Of a stretch of 64,000 nt of DNA, positions 35,314 through 45,309 are shown piece after piece. A program made the position numbers and the translations under genes. The first letter of the stretch is position 1. Each line of letters begins with the position of its first letter. This DNA comes from Massilia aurea (GTDB taxonomy: Bacteria > Pseudomonadota > Gammaproteobacteria > Burkholderiales > Burkholderiaceae_D): positions 248,001 to 312,000 of the forward strand of contig NZ_JANUGZ010000002.1 of assembly GCF_024753205.1 (NCBI RefSeq). Reading direction: 5' to 3'. The notes under the pieces are model-generated. The model was not told the origin of the DNA. It saw only the letters and a list, made by a program, of their open reading frames with translations, and made no database searches.

Positions 35314-36523
35314 ACAGCGACAGGCCCGACATCGTCTTGAACGACATCTGCGCCGCCTGCAGCGTCATTTGCTGCTGCGAGAAGTCCGAGATGGCCTTGA
35401 CGGTGTCGAGGCCCACCAGGTCGTCGAGCGTGGCAGCGTACTGGATATCCAGGTCGTCGCCAGTGCTGTCGAGGTAATCGAGCTCTTTCATGTGCGCGCC
35501 GACCGATGACTGCACCGTCAGCACGTTGTCGTGCGCATTCTTCAGATTGTCGAGCGCGGTGTTCAGGCCATTGCTCAACGCCGCCTTGCCGGCCGAGCCT
35601 TCGCCCGGCAGGCGCAGCGTGGCGATCAGGTCGGTAACGGTGGTGAACACCGACTGCTTCTGGCTTGGCTCGACGCTGAACGTGTCGCCATTGGCCGGCG
35701 CACCCTTGATGTCGAAGGCCATGCCGCCAAAGGTGATCTGCTTGCCGGCTTCATAGGCATTGCCGCTGCTGACCACGGCCTTCGGATTGCTGCTCGTGTT
35801 GTAGACCGAATACGTGGTCACGGGCGGCGTGTCGGTGCTGACGGCAAATTCGATCCCGTACTTGGTGCTGTTGAATGCCTGGCGGTCCACGACCGAGCCG
35901 GACGAGATCAGCGCCGCGCCCTTGTTGGCGCTGCCGGCCTGGGTCTGGAACGTGCCGTTGCCGGTCGGAATAGCCTCGAAAATGGCGCTGCCCGATGCCG
36001 ACAGCGGCAATTTGCGCGAATCGCTCACCTGCAACTGGCGCACGCCCTGGTCGCCCTGGTAGGCGGCGCCGGTCGGGGTACTGGTGAACGGCTGGGTCGT
36101 GGTCATGTAACCCGAAAACAGGTAGCCGCCCGAGCCGTCGGCGGTATTGGCGATGCCCAGCAGGTCGGCCAGGCGACCTTCGAGTTCGGTGGCCAGCTTT
36201 TCGCGGTCGCTCTGCACCATTGACGCGTTACCGCCCGTGACGGCCAGCGTCTGGATGTCCTGCAGCAGATCGCCCGTGTTCTGCAGCGTCGACTCCACCT
36301 GCGCCAGCGACGACTTCGCGCTGTTGCGGTTGGTGGCGAACTGGGCATTGATTTCCTGCGACTGGCTCACTTCGAGCGCGCGCGCCGAGGCGACCGGATC
36401 GTCGGCAGCAGTCAACAGGCGGCGGTCGGTCGACAGCTGCATCTGCGTGCGCGCAAGCGCGCCTTGCAGCGTATTGATCTGGCTGGTCGAGTTGGCATAC
36501 AGGTTCGCGGTACTGATACGCAT
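35300..36523 (-). CDS. flgL: Flagellar hook-filament junction protein FlgL
   Basis: This 407-residue protein has an N-terminal MRISTANLYANSTSQINTLQ, a flagellin-like LSTDRRLLTAADDPVASARAL, and a C-terminal helix (QYAATLDDLVGLDTVKAISDFSQQQ) ending LSLFNYL. FlgL (HAP3) sits between FlgK and flagellin. It is longer than the enteric protein (317). It follows flgK by 17 nt and is probably read from the FliA-type promoter upstream of flgK. Confidence 0.95.
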   Translation of the reverse strand: MRISTANLYANSTSQINTLQGALARTQMQLSTDRRLLTAADDPVASARALEVSQSQEINAQFATNRNSAKSSLAQVESTLQNTGDLLQDIQTLAVTGGNASMVQSDREKLATELEGRLADLLGIANTADGSGGYLFSGYMTTTQPFTSTPTGAAYQGDQGVRQLQVSDSRKLPLSASGSAIFEAIPTGNGTFQTQAGSANKGAALISSGSVVDRQAFNSTKYGIEFAVSTDTPPVTTYSVYNTSSNPKAVVSSGNAYEAGKQITFGGMAFDIKGAPANGDTFSVEPSQKQSVFTTVTDLIATLRLPGEGSAGKAALSNGLNTALDNLKNAHDNVLTVQSSVGAHMKELDYLDSTGDDLDIQYAATLDDLVGLDTVKAISDFSQQQMTLQAAQMSFKTMSGLSLFNYL

Positions 36524-36540
36524 GGTTTTCTTTCGCTACG

Positions 36541-38511
36541 TTAGCGGCTGATCGACAGCAGCGTGTCGAAGATGGTGCCGGCGATCTGCATGACCTTGCT
36601 CGACGCCTGATAGGCCTGCTGATATTTGATGAGATTGGCAGCTTCTTCATCGAGATTCACGCCCGACACATCGGCCTGGGCGCCCTCTGCCTGTGCCAGC
36701 AAGGCATTGCCGGCCTGCGCATTGACCTGCACTTCGCGCGTCTTGTTGCCCACCTGGCTGACCATCTGCGCATACGACGACGTCAGCGTGGCCGTGCCGT
36801 TGTTGAAGATGTTTTTGGTCTGCAGTTCGCCCAGCGCGGCGATGTTGCGGGTGTCGCCCACACCGCTGTTGTTGGCCGCGATCGTGAACTTGTCGCCGTT
36901 GCCCGGCTTGCCGGTCATCGTGACGCTCACACCGCTGAAGCTGTAGGTCGAGCCGTTGTCGAATTTGACGTTGGCGGCATTGACCTGGCTCGACTCGCCC
37001 TTGCTGTTGACCACGGTGACCATGCCGGCGGGGAAGCCGGTCAGGTTGCCGCTGGTTTCATCGAAGGCGAGCGTGACCGGCAGCGTCGGCGGCCCGGTCA
37101 GGAAATCCTTGCCGACCTTGCCTTCGCTGATCTTGGCAGTGCCGGTATTGGTCAGCGGCATGCTGGTCAGAACCGGGGCCGCGGCGGCGATCTGCGAGAC
37201 ATCATTGGCCAGCACCTTGAAGTTGGCAGCGCCGTCGATGGTCGGGCGCACCAGGAAGGTGTCCTTGTTGCGCGCATTGTTCTTGAAGTTGAACTCGACG
37301 CCGTCGACTTCAAACGTGGCCACGCCGTTGGCGCCCGGCGTGACGGTACCCACTTCGGCGTTGTCGGACTGGCGCACGACCTTGTAGTTGGTGCCGTTGA
37401 ACGTGACTTCGTAGTCGCTGTCCTTGAGCTTGCCCGGATCGGTCACCTTCGCGCTCAGCTCGGCGGCCGGATTGGTGCTGGTGCCCTTGGCGTTGTTGAT
37501 GCTGGCGCCCACGAAAGCCGGCGCCACGTTGAAGAACGGCTGCCCCTTGTTGCCGTTCTGGTCCAGGCCAAGCTGGTGCTGTGCGTTGAATTCAAAGGCC
37601 ATGCCAATGGCGATCTTGCCGAGCGAACTCTGGGCCGCATCGAGCGTTTCGGTACGAAACTCGAGCAGGCCGCCCAGCTTGCCGCCAGAGAGCGCGCCAT
37701 CGGGCAGCACCGCCACTTTCGAGCCCACCTGGTAACCCACTTCCATGCGGGTCAGGTCGGTTGGCGACGCCATCGCCGCCAGCTGGAACGAGTCGTTGCC
37801 CACCACCAGCGGCTGGCCGTTGCCGATGGAAATCGTCAGGCTGCTGTTGTCGCCCGGCGTGACGGTGGCCTTGACGAACTTGTTCAGTTCGAGCACCACC
37901 TGGTCGCGCTGGTCGAGCAGGTCGTTCGGCGGGCGCGTGGCCGACGAAGCGAAATTGGAAATCTGCTCGTTGAGCTTGGCGATCTGCGTGCCGTAAGTGT
38001 TGATCGCGGTGACGCTCGCTTCGATTTCGCCATTCACGCCGGTGCGAATCTCGCCCAGGCGCGAATCGAGGTCCTGCAGGCGCGTGGCAAGCGTTTCGGC
38101 ACTCGAGAGCATCGCCTGGCGTGACGGCACCGACGCGCGGTTGGCGGCCATGTCCTGCACGCCCTTGAAGAAGCCCTGCATTGCCGGCGACAGGCCCGAC
38201 GTGGTGTCGGCCAGCAGGTTGTCGATCTGCTTGATCTGCCCGTAGTACGACTCCAGGCCGCTGGTGCTGGCCTGAGCGTTACGCACCTGCGTGTTCAGGA
38301 AATTGTCGCTGTAGCGCTTGATCTGCGCGATCTCGGTCCCGGTGCCCAAAAAACCGACACCCGTATCGAGCGCGGCCGACGTGGCCTGGACCACGGTCTG
38401 GCGCGAGAAACCCGCCACGTTCGCGTTGGCGATGTTGTGGCCGGTCGTAGCAAGGGCTGCCTGTGCTGCATACAACCCTGTCTTACCGATGGCGAGGAGG
38501 CTACCTGACAT
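36541..38511 (-). CDS. flgK: Flagellar hook-associated protein FlgK
   Basis: The 656-residue HAP1 has an N-terminal IGKTGLYAAQAALATTGHNIANANVAGFSRQ and a C-terminal GVNLDEEAANLIKYQQAYQASSKVM...DTLLSISR, both conserved. It is about 110 residues longer than the E. coli protein; the extra material lies in the middle (about 330-540, with two similar D-domain segments). A FliA-type promoter precedes it at 38539-38565. Confidence 0.96.
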   Translation of the reverse strand: MSGSLLAIGKTGLYAAQAALATTGHNIANANVAGFSRQTVVQATSAALDTGVGFLGTGTEIAQIKRYSDNFLNTQVRNAQASTSGLESYYGQIKQIDNLLADTTSGLSPAMQGFFKGVQDMAANRASVPSRQAMLSSAETLATRLQDLDSRLGEIRTGVNGEIEASVTAINTYGTQIAKLNEQISNFASSATRPPNDLLDQRDQVVLELNKFVKATVTPGDNSSLTISIGNGQPLVVGNDSFQLAAMASPTDLTRMEVGYQVGSKVAVLPDGALSGGKLGGLLEFRTETLDAAQSSLGKIAIGMAFEFNAQHQLGLDQNGNKGQPFFNVAPAFVGASINNAKGTSTNPAAELSAKVTDPGKLKDSDYEVTFNGTNYKVVRQSDNAEVGTVTPGANGVATFEVDGVEFNFKNNARNKDTFLVRPTIDGAANFKVLANDVSQIAAAAPVLTSMPLTNTGTAKISEGKVGKDFLTGPPTLPVTLAFDETSGNLTGFPAGMVTVVNSKGESSQVNAANVKFDNGSTYSFSGVSVTMTGKPGNGDKFTIAANNSGVGDTRNIAALGELQTKNIFNNGTATLTSSYAQMVSQVGNKTREVQVNAQAGNALLAQAEGAQADVSGVNLDEEAANLIKYQQAYQASSKVMQIAGTIFDTLLSISR

Positions 38512-38538
38512 AATTTTTTTCTCTCTGTGACAGTACAG

Positions 38539-38565
38539 TCAACGGCAGGTTTTCAGAAAACTTGA
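38539..38565 (-). promoter_or_regulatory. Predicted FliA (sigma-28) promoter of flgKL
   Basis: On the minus strand, TCAAGTTT, an 11-nt spacer and GCCGTTGA. Against the sigma-28 consensus TAAAGTTT-N11-GCCGATAA this is 7/8 and 6/8 with exact spacing, 28 nt upstream of the flgK start. It would make flgKL late class genes, separate from flgBCDEFGHIJ. Confidence 0.7.
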
Positions 38566-38617
38566 CGGTTGGCCGACATAAGAATGGCGTCAACGGGCGC
38601 ATATGCGCGTGTGTACA

Positions 38618-39595
38618 TTACGCCAGCGAGTTCTTGATCAGGCGGGTCAGCTTGGCCGCGTAGTTCGGATCGGTTGCATAGCCGGCGCGCTGCAGGCCCT
38701 GGGCAAAGGTGGCCGCGTCGCTGCTGCCGATGACTTTTTCGTAACGCGGATTCTTCGCGATCATGTTCGCGTAATCGCGGAACGAATCGGCCGGGCTGTC
38801 GTAGGCGCGGAATTTCTCGACCTTCGTCTGCGGCTTGCCGTTCACGTATTCGGTGGTGACGGCGGTGGCGACCTTGCCTTGCCAGCCCGGGCCGGCCTTG
38901 ATGCCGAACAGGTTGTTGCTGTTGCTGCCATCGGCGTTCTTGATCATGCGTTTGCCCCAGCCGGTCTCGAGCGCGGCCTGACCCAGCATGAACTTGGCCG
39001 GCACGCCAGTGGTCTGCTCGGCCGCGTGGGCGTGCTCGTGCAGTTTTTCCTGGAATGCGCGCACGTGCGGCGCCTGGATGCGGCCCGTCTCGGTCGTTGC
39101 CGGCAGCGGTGGCGCCTTGCTGGTGGCAGTGCCGGATACCGCACTTGCTGCAGCGCCAGCATCCAGCGCCGCGCCATTGCCATACATGGCCGCGGCGTTG
39201 TTCAGCGATGGCGTCAGGCGGCCTGCGCCAGCGGCGGCATCGCCACCCATGCCATCGGCGCCAATGGCCAGCGCCTGCTGCCCGATCTGGTTCGCGCTCA
39301 GCTGGCGCACCAGCACATCGGCCAGGCCGACACCGCGCTTGGCCAGGTTCTGGCTGGTCTGCTGGTCGAGCATCGTCGTGAAGGTCTTGGTCTGCTGGTT
39401 GTCCAGCATGCCTTCCTGCGGCGTCGCGTCGCGCATGCTCTTCATCATCATGTTGATGAACATCGCCTCGAACTGGGTCGCCGCTTCTTTCATGGCGGCC
39501 GGCGTGCCGGCTTTCGCGCTGTTCTTCAGTCCGTTGAGGCTGTTGGTGTCGAGCGCGAGCTTGCTGGTCTGGTCAAGGTTGGGCGAGGCGATCAT
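38618..39595 (-). CDS. flgJ: Flagellar rod assembly protein and peptidoglycan hydrolase FlgJ
   Basis: This 325-residue protein has two domains. The N-terminal rod scaffold is about residues 1-110 (EAATQFEAMFINMMMKSMRDATP, DNQQTKTFTTMLDQQTSQNLA). The C-terminal glucosaminidase is about 170-325 (FQEKLHEHAHAAEQTTGVPAKFMLGQAALETGWGK, with catalytic Glu in the ALETGWG motif, and YDSPADSFRDYANMI). It locally opens the cell wall so that the rod can pass. A Thr/Ala-rich linker joins the parts. Confidence 0.96.
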   Translation of the reverse strand: MIASPNLDQTSKLALDTNSLNGLKNSAKAGTPAAMKEAATQFEAMFINMMMKSMRDATPQEGMLDNQQTKTFTTMLDQQTSQNLAKRGVGLADVLVRQLSANQIGQQALAIGADGMGGDAAAGAGRLTPSLNNAAAMYGNGAALDAGAAASAVSGTATSKAPPLPATTETGRIQAPHVRAFQEKLHEHAHAAEQTTGVPAKFMLGQAALETGWGKRMIKNADGSNSNNLFGIKAGPGWQGKVATAVTTEYVNGKPQTKVEKFRAYDSPADSFRDYANMIAKNPRYEKVIGSSDAATFAQGLQRAGYATDPNYAAKLTRLIKNSLA

Positions 39596-39610
39596 GGCGT
39601 GTCTCTTGAA

Positions 39611-40723
39611 TTAGATGATTTCGAGCTCGGCGCGCAGCGAACCGGCGGCCTTGAGCGCTTGCAGGATGGCCAGCAAGTCTTGCGGTGTGGTGCCGATCGA
39701 GTTCATCGCCTTGACCACTTCGGCCAGCGACGCCCCGCCCTTCACGTTGATCATCTGGCCGGGTTCTTTCTTGATCTCGACTGACTGGTTCTGCGTGACG
39801 ACGGTCTGGCCGCCGGCCAGTGCGTTCGGCTGGCTCACCTGCGTATCCGAGCCGATGGTGATCGACAGGTTACCGTGCGAAATCGCGCAGTTGTCGAGCA
39901 TCACGGCGCGGTTCATCACGACCGACCCGGTGCGGGCGTTCATGATCACCTTGGCCGAGGCCAGCGGCTGCGTGACGTCGATCTGTTCCAGCATGCCCAG
40001 GAACGCCACACGCTGGTCGCTCGACGACGGTGTGCGCACGCGCACCACACGACCGTCCAGGGCCGTGGCGATGCCGGGCCCGAACTGGTCGTTGACGGCG
40101 TCGACGACGCGCGCGGCGGTCGCGAAATCGGTCTCTTTCAGTTCCAGGCGAATCTGGTTGTTCTCGCCCAGGTTCGATGCAACGGCGCGCTCGACCGTGG
40201 CGCCGGCCGAGATACGGCCGACGGCCAGGTGATTGACCTGCACCTGCGCGCCGCCGCCCTGCGCCTGGACGCCCACGCCACCGACCACCAGGTTGCCCTG
40301 GGCCATGGCGTAGACCTGGCCATCGGCGCCATGCAGCGGCGCCATCAACAGCGTGCCGCCGCGCAGGCTCTTGGCGTTACCGATCGACGACACGGTGATG
40401 TCGAGCGTCTGGCCCGGCTGGGCAAACGCCGGCAGCGAGGTCGTGACCATCACGGCCGCCACGTTCTTCAGTTGCAGCTGGGTGCCGGCCGGCAGGTTGA
40501 CGCCCTTCTGTTGCAGCATCGCGCGGATCGACTGCACGGTGAACGGCGTCTGGCTGGTCTGGTCGCCAGTGCCGTCCAGGCCCACGACGATGCCGTAACC
40601 GGACAACTGGTTCTGACGCACGCCGGCGATGGTGGCCAGGTCCTTCAGGCGCTCGGCCTGGGCCAGAGGGGCAATACCGCCAAAGGCGGCAGCCAGCAGG
40701 ACAACGGAAGCAAATTTACGCAT
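39611..40723 (-). CDS. flgI: Flagellar P-ring protein FlgI
   Basis: This 370-residue protein has a signal peptide (to about residue 23), then RLKDLATIAGVRQNQLSGYGIVVGLDGTGDQ and the IRAMLQQKGV motif that mark FlgI. It forms the ring in the peptidoglycan layer around the rod. The length matches the family (about 365). It lies 12 nt downstream of flgH. Confidence 0.97.
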   Translation of the reverse strand: MRKFASVVLLAAAFGGIAPLAQAERLKDLATIAGVRQNQLSGYGIVVGLDGTGDQTSQTPFTVQSIRAMLQQKGVNLPAGTQLQLKNVAAVMVTTSLPAFAQPGQTLDITVSSIGNAKSLRGGTLLMAPLHGADGQVYAMAQGNLVVGGVGVQAQGGGAQVQVNHLAVGRISAGATVERAVASNLGENNQIRLELKETDFATAARVVDAVNDQFGPGIATALDGRVVRVRTPSSSDQRVAFLGMLEQIDVTQPLASAKVIMNARTGSVVMNRAVMLDNCAISHGNLSITIGSDTQVSQPNALAGGQTVVTQNQSVEIKKEPGQMINVKGGASLAEVVKAMNSIGTTPQDLLAILQALKAAGSLRAELEII

Positions 40724-40735
40724 GGGGTTCGCCTT

Positions 40736-41383
40736 TTAGAACGGCAGCATCGACAGGAAGAAACGCGACAGCATCGACGTCACTTCGGCACGATCGAGGC
40801 GGCTGTTGGTACGGTATTCGACACGCGCATCGGCAATCACGTTGGACGAGACCATATTGCCGGCCTGGATCGTGTCGGGGCTGACCATGCCCGAGAAGCG
40901 GATGAATTCGGTGCCCTTGTTCATCGCGACCTGCTTTTCGCCGGCCACGATCAGGTTGCCGTTAGGTAGCACTTCGGTAACGGTCACGCCGATCGTGCCG
41001 GTGAAATTGTTCGACGCGCTCTGGTTGTCGCCATCGGCAAACTTGGTGCCCGATTCCAGCGCCACGCCGGCGCCGATCACGCCGGCCAGCAGGCCCGGGC
41101 TGGTGAAGCTCGCGCTGCCGCTCTTGTTGCCCGAACTCGCGCCGGCCTTGGTCGCCGACGTGCGCTCGCTGATATTGACGGTCAACAGGTCGCCGATATG
41201 ACGGGCGCGGCGGTCTTCGAACATCGGCCGGTAGCTGTTGACGTTGAAGATCGCGCCATCGGTGGCCGGGGCGCCGTCGACCAGCATCGGACGCGCGCTG
41301 GTCGGGCCCTGCACGATGGTGGTCGGAGTGGCGGCGCAACCGGCGAGCACTACCAGCGCAGCAAACGAAGTCAGGATTTTCAT
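40736..41383 (-). CDS. flgH: Flagellar L-ring lipoprotein FlgH
   Basis: This 215-residue lipoprotein has signal and lipobox LAGC (Cys16), followed by the conserved FNVNSYRPMFEDRRARHIGDLLTVNISERTSA and GTIGVTVTEVLPNGNLIVAGEKQV. It forms the outer-membrane L ring. It sits between flgG and flgI. Confidence 0.97.
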   Translation of the reverse strand: MKILTSFAALVVLAGCAATPTTIVQGPTSARPMLVDGAPATDGAIFNVNSYRPMFEDRRARHIGDLLTVNISERTSATKAGASSGNKSGSASFTSPGLLAGVIGAGVALESGTKFADGDNQSASNNFTGTIGVTVTEVLPNGNLIVAGEKQVAMNKGTEFIRFSGMVSPDTIQAGNMVSSNVIADARVEYRTNSRLDRAEVTSMLSRFFLSMLPF

Positions 41384-41398
41384 GATGGCTGAAGAAAA

Positions 41399-42181
41399 TT
41401 AAAGCTGCGACAGTTTTTGCAGCATCTGGTCGGATGTCGTGATCGCCTTGCTGTTGATCTCATAGGCGCGCTGGGTCTGGATCATCGCAACCATTTCCTC
41501 GACCACATTGACGTTCGACGCTTCCACATACCCCTGCATGATGTTGCCAGCACCATTCGTGCCCGGCACGTTCAGGTTCGGGTTGCCCGAGGCGGTGGTT
41601 TCGGTGTACAGGTTCTCGCCGCGCGACTCGAGGCCGGCCGGGTTGATGAAGGTGGCCAGTTGCAAGGCGCCGATCTGGGTGGTGGCCGTTTCGCCGGCGA
41701 CATTGACCGATACGGTGCCGTCACGGCCCACCGTGATCGACTGGGCATTGATTGGCACGGTGATCGGCGGCTGGATGACGAAGCCACTCGAGGTGACGAG
41801 CTGACCGTTCTGATCTTTCTGGAACGAACCGTCGCGGGTATAGGCCTGGGTACCGTCCGGCATCAGCACCGGGAAGTAGCCGGGACCGTTGACCATCACG
41901 TCCTTGTCGTTGCCGGTCAGCTGGGGATTACCCTGGGTGTGGATGCGCTCGGTCGCGACGGTGCGCACACCGGTACCGATCTGCAGGCCCGACGGCAGAT
42001 TCGTCTGTTGCGACGATTGCGCACCTGGCTGGCGCACATTCTGGTACAGCAAGTCCTCGAACACGGCGCGCGACTTCTTGAAGCCGGTGGTGCTGACGTT
42101 GGCGAGGTTGTTCGAGATGACGTCTAGATTGGTCTGCTGGGCTTCCAGGCCGGTCTTGGCGATGTAGAGCGAACGGATCAT
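41399..42181 (-). CDS. flgG: Flagellar distal rod protein FlgG
   Basis: At 260 residues this is the exact family length. It has an N-terminal [45 protein letters not shown] and a C-terminal [31 protein letters not shown]. It forms the distal rod inside the P and L rings. Confidence 0.97.
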   Translation of the reverse strand: MIRSLYIAKTGLEAQQTNLDVISNNLANVSTTGFKKSRAVFEDLLYQNVRQPGAQSSQQTNLPSGLQIGTGVRTVATERIHTQGNPQLTGNDKDVMVNGPGYFPVLMPDGTQAYTRDGSFQKDQNGQLVTSSGFVIQPPITVPINAQSITVGRDGTVSVNVAGETATTQIGALQLATFINPAGLESRGENLYTETTASGNPNLNVPGTNGAGNIMQGYVEASNVNVVEEMVAMIQTQRAYEINSKAITTSDQMLQKLSQL

Positions 42182-42245
42182 TGCATTCTCCTATTGGTGG
42201 CAGGCGAATGCCTCCACGGACAATAGAATTATGCAGCGGCAACAC

Positions 42246-42986
42246 TTAATTCAAAGCGAGGAGTTGGGTGGCTTTCGCCGCGTTGTTCTCGGCGTTCTTC
42301 AGCAAGCTCATTTGCGTGTCAAAAGAACGTGCCAGGGCAATCATGTCGACCATGCAATCGACCGGATTGACGTTGCTGCCCTCGAGCGCGCCGCCTGCCA
42401 CCTGTACGGTCGGATCGGCCTGGACCGGCGCGCCGTTCTTGACGCGAAACAGCCCGTCATCGCCGCGCACCATGTCGCCCTGGGGCGGATTGACCAGCTT
42501 CAGGCGGCCGATCACCGCCGGCGCGGCCGGCGTGTCGACGTTCGAGATGGTCGAGATGGTGCCGTCACTGCCGATCGTCACCGTGGCGTCGGGCGGGACC
42601 GTGATCGGACCGCCTTCGCCCGCAATCGTCTGGCCGCCCGGCGTTTGCAGCACGCCGTTCGGGCTCATCTGGAGCGCACCGTTGCGGGTGTAGGCCTCGG
42701 TACCATCCGGCATCTGCAGCGCCAGCCAGCCCTGCCCTTTCACCGCCACATCCAGGTCGCGCCCCGTGGCCTGCAGCGGGCCGGCGGCGAAGTCGTTGCC
42801 GGCGGTCGAGTCGACGACGAACGCACGGGTGGGCATGCCCGGGCCCTGCACCAGCGCCGCGCGGAACATGTCGATCTGGGCGCGAAAGCCCGTCGTGCTC
42901 ACGTTGGCCAGGTTGTTGGACGTCGTGGCTTGCTGCTCGAGGATGTGCTTGGCGCCGGAGGCGGCGGTATAGATCAGGCGGTCCAT
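42246..42986 (-). CDS. flgF: Flagellar proximal rod protein FlgF
   Basis: The 246-residue rod protein has [41 protein letters not shown] at the N-terminus and the rod C-terminal helix EGSNVNPVDCMVDMIALARSFDTQM. The gap to flgG (42182-42245) has no clear signal. Confidence 0.96.
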   Translation of the reverse strand: MDRLIYTAASGAKHILEQQATTSNNLANVSTTGFRAQIDMFRAALVQGPGMPTRAFVVDSTAGNDFAAGPLQATGRDLDVAVKGQGWLALQMPDGTEAYTRNGALQMSPNGVLQTPGGQTIAGEGGPITVPPDATVTIGSDGTISTISNVDTPAAPAVIGRLKLVNPPQGDMVRGDDGLFRVKNGAPVQADPTVQVAGGALEGSNVNPVDCMVDMIALARSFDTQMSLLKNAENNAAKATQLLALN

Positions 42987-43005
42987 GGTGGTTTCCTAGA
43001 TTTGT

Positions 43006-44532
43006 TTAACGCAGGTTCACCAGCGTCTGCAACACCGAATCCTGCGTCTTGATCGTTTGCGCATTGGCCTGGTACACGCGCTGCGCGGTGATCATGTTGA
43101 CCAGCTCGGCGGTCAGGTCGACGCTCGATGCTTCGGTGGCCGACGCTTGCAGCACGCCCAGGCCACCGGTACCGGCGGTGCCCATCAGCGGGATGCCGGA
43201 ATTGGACGATTCGGCCCAGGCATTGTTACCCAGAGGCTGCAGGCCGTTCGGGTTGGTGAAGTTGGCCAGCACGACCTGACCCAGGACCTTGGTCTGGCCG
43301 TTGCTGTACTGGCCCTGGATGCTGCCATCGGCGCCGGTGGAGAAGCGCTGCAGCGAGCCCGGCTTGTAACCGTCCTGTGCCAGGAACTTTTCGCTGGTGG
43401 TGGTGCCGTATTGCGTGGTGCCGGCGAAGTTGATTTCCACCGGCAGGTTCAGCTCGGCGCCGGTCGACGGCACGATCGGGATATCGATGTTGAACTTGCC
43501 CGCGGTGCCCGTGCTGGCCAGGTTCAGCGCGCCATTGGTGTCGAACTTGAGCGTGCCGATGGATTTTGGCTCCATCTTGAGCGCCTTGGCAATCGCGGCA
43601 TCGATCTGCACCGGGGTCGCGCCCGGAATCGCTGCGGCGGCAGCGGCAGCGGTGCGCACTTCGGCCAGGTTGTCGGGGGTGGCCAGATTGCCGGCGCCGG
43701 CCACGACGGCATTGGCGGCGTCAGTGGCGTAGGCGCCGATCGTCGTGGCCAGCGTGGCGGCCACTGGCGGCACGACCTTGCTTGCCGTATCCCAGGCGTT
43801 GCGCGAGGCAACCGCCGCCGGGTCGGTCTGGGCCTCGCCGACCGCGTCCAGCGCGCCGATCTCGGTGCCATCCTTGGCCGCGTACACGTTCCAGGTGCCG
43901 TCGCCGGTCGGCGACTTGACGTAGAAGGTCGACAGCGTGTGCGAGTTGCCCAGCGTGTCGTACACGCTCATTGGCACCTGTTTGTTGTAGGTCTCCGGAT
44001 CGGCCGGATCGAAGTCGGCCTTCTTCGGCGGGCTTGCGCGCGAATCGAGCTGCAGCTGGATCTGCACTTCCGACGTGACCTTCGGCGGCTGGTCGGCGGT
44101 ATCGATCCTGAGCGGGACGGCAGTGCCGGCCGCCAGCAGGCCGTTGGCGCCCAGGCCGTAACCGGTCAGCTTGGCGCCCTGGGCGTTGACGATAAAGCCC
44201 TCTTTGTCGAGCGAGAACTGGCCATTGCGCGAGTATTGCGTCACGCCGGCCTGCTCGATGCGGAAGAAACCGGCGCCGTTGATGGCGATGTCGAGCGGGT
44301 TGCTCGAAGCTTCGACGTTACCCTGCGTGAACTGCTGGGCGATGGCGGCGGTTTTCACGCCGATACCGGCGCTCAATCCACCCGCGCCATTGAGCGCATT
44401 GGCGTAGACGTCGGCAAATTGGGTGGTCGAACCCTTGAAACCGACCGTGCTGGCGTTGGCGATGTTGTTACCGATAACGTCCAGCGATTTGGCAGCAGCG
44501 TTCAAGCCGCTCAGGCCTTGTTGGAAAGACAT
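43006..44532 (-). CDS. flgE: Flagellar hook protein FlgE with enlarged central region
   Basis: The 508-residue hook subunit starts SFQQGLSGLNAAAKSLDVIGNNIANASTVGFKGS and ends in the rod/hook helix (VDLTAELVNMITAQRVYQANAQTIKTQD). It is about 100 residues longer than the enteric protein. The excess is an Ala-rich segment at about residues 235-330, between the MSVYDTLGNSHTLSTFYVK strand and the SIGTLKFDTNG strand, so it would sit on the outside of the hook. The core is intact. Confidence 0.96.
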   Translation of the reverse strand: MSFQQGLSGLNAAAKSLDVIGNNIANASTVGFKGSTTQFADVYANALNGAGGLSAGIGVKTAAIAQQFTQGNVEASSNPLDIAINGAGFFRIEQAGVTQYSRNGQFSLDKEGFIVNAQGAKLTGYGLGANGLLAAGTAVPLRIDTADQPPKVTSEVQIQLQLDSRASPPKKADFDPADPETYNKQVPMSVYDTLGNSHTLSTFYVKSPTGDGTWNVYAAKDGTEIGALDAVGEAQTDPAAVASRNAWDTASKVVPPVAATLATTIGAYATDAANAVVAGAGNLATPDNLAEVRTAAAAAAAIPGATPVQIDAAIAKALKMEPKSIGTLKFDTNGALNLASTGTAGKFNIDIPIVPSTGAELNLPVEINFAGTTQYGTTTSEKFLAQDGYKPGSLQRFSTGADGSIQGQYSNGQTKVLGQVVLANFTNPNGLQPLGNNAWAESSNSGIPLMGTAGTGGLGVLQASATEASSVDLTAELVNMITAQRVYQANAQTIKTQDSVLQTLVNLR

Positions 44533-44573
44533 GGTAATGCTCCAGTATAAGGTGAGAGAGTAAGCGGCCTGGC

Positions 44574-45290
44574 TTACAGAACTTGTTTGATATCGGCCAG
44601 GGAAACAGCACCCTTGCCCGGCAGGTTCAGCTTGACGCCGTCCTTGCCATTCGTCGTGACGCTGGCCACGCTGTCGAATGACAGGGTCTTGGCGTCGGTG
44701 ATCTGTTCACCGCCACGTGTTGCGATCACGCGGAAGGTGTAGTTCCCATCGGGCAGCGCGACTGGCTTGCCATTGGCGTCCAGGTTGTTCGGGTCGGGGA
44801 TACCATCCCACGCGACCGGCACGATCCCGGCTTTCTGCTCGCCCAGATCGATCGCCGCCACATCCTTGCCCGTGGCCTTGTCGACGACCACGACCTGCAG
44901 CTTGTCGGCCGGGCTTTCCAGCTCGACGCCCAGGATTGCCTGGCTCTTCGACAGCAGAATGCCATTGCCTTCGACCAGCACGCCGTGGCCGATCAGATTG
45001 GTTGCCGACAGCGATTCGCTCGACTGGTAGCTGGCTTTCAACGACTCCAGCGTGGTGTTGAGCTTGTTCACGCCGGTGACGGTCTGCAGCTGGGCCAGCT
45101 GGCTCGTCATCTGCGCGTTGTCCATCGGGTTGAGCGGATCCTGGTTCTTCAACTGGGTCACGAGCAACGTCATGAACTTGTCGGTGTCGGCCTGGACGCC
45201 GTCTTCGGCGGTCTTCGCCTTGGCGTTCATGGTCGCCTGCAGGCTGGAAATATCGGACGTTGCGGTCGAGCTGGTAATTGGGCTGGTCAT
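44574..45290 (-). CDS. flgD: Flagellar hook capping protein FlgD
   Basis: The 238-residue scaffold has an N-terminal segment DKFMTLLVTQLKNQDPLNPMDNAQMTSQLAQLQTV, the defining FlgD signature. The Tudor-like and FnIII-like domains follow (GHGVLVEGNGILLS; PDGNYTFRVIATRGGE). It is required to polymerise FlgE and is lost afterwards. Confidence 0.96.
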   Translation of the reverse strand: MTSPITSSTATSDISSLQATMNAKAKTAEDGVQADTDKFMTLLVTQLKNQDPLNPMDNAQMTSQLAQLQTVTGVNKLNTTLESLKASYQSSESLSATNLIGHGVLVEGNGILLSKSQAILGVELESPADKLQVVVVDKATGKDVAAIDLGEQKAGIVPVAWDGIPDPNNLDANGKPVALPDGNYTFRVIATRGGEQITDAKTLSFDSVASVTTNGKDGVKLNLPGKGAVSLADIKQVL

Positions 45291-45309
45291 GGTATCGATC
45301 TACGGGCGC

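Noticed and set aside
43057..44550. 497-codon open frame opposite flgE
   Set aside because: Arg/Gly-rich shadow frame; flgE is unambiguous.
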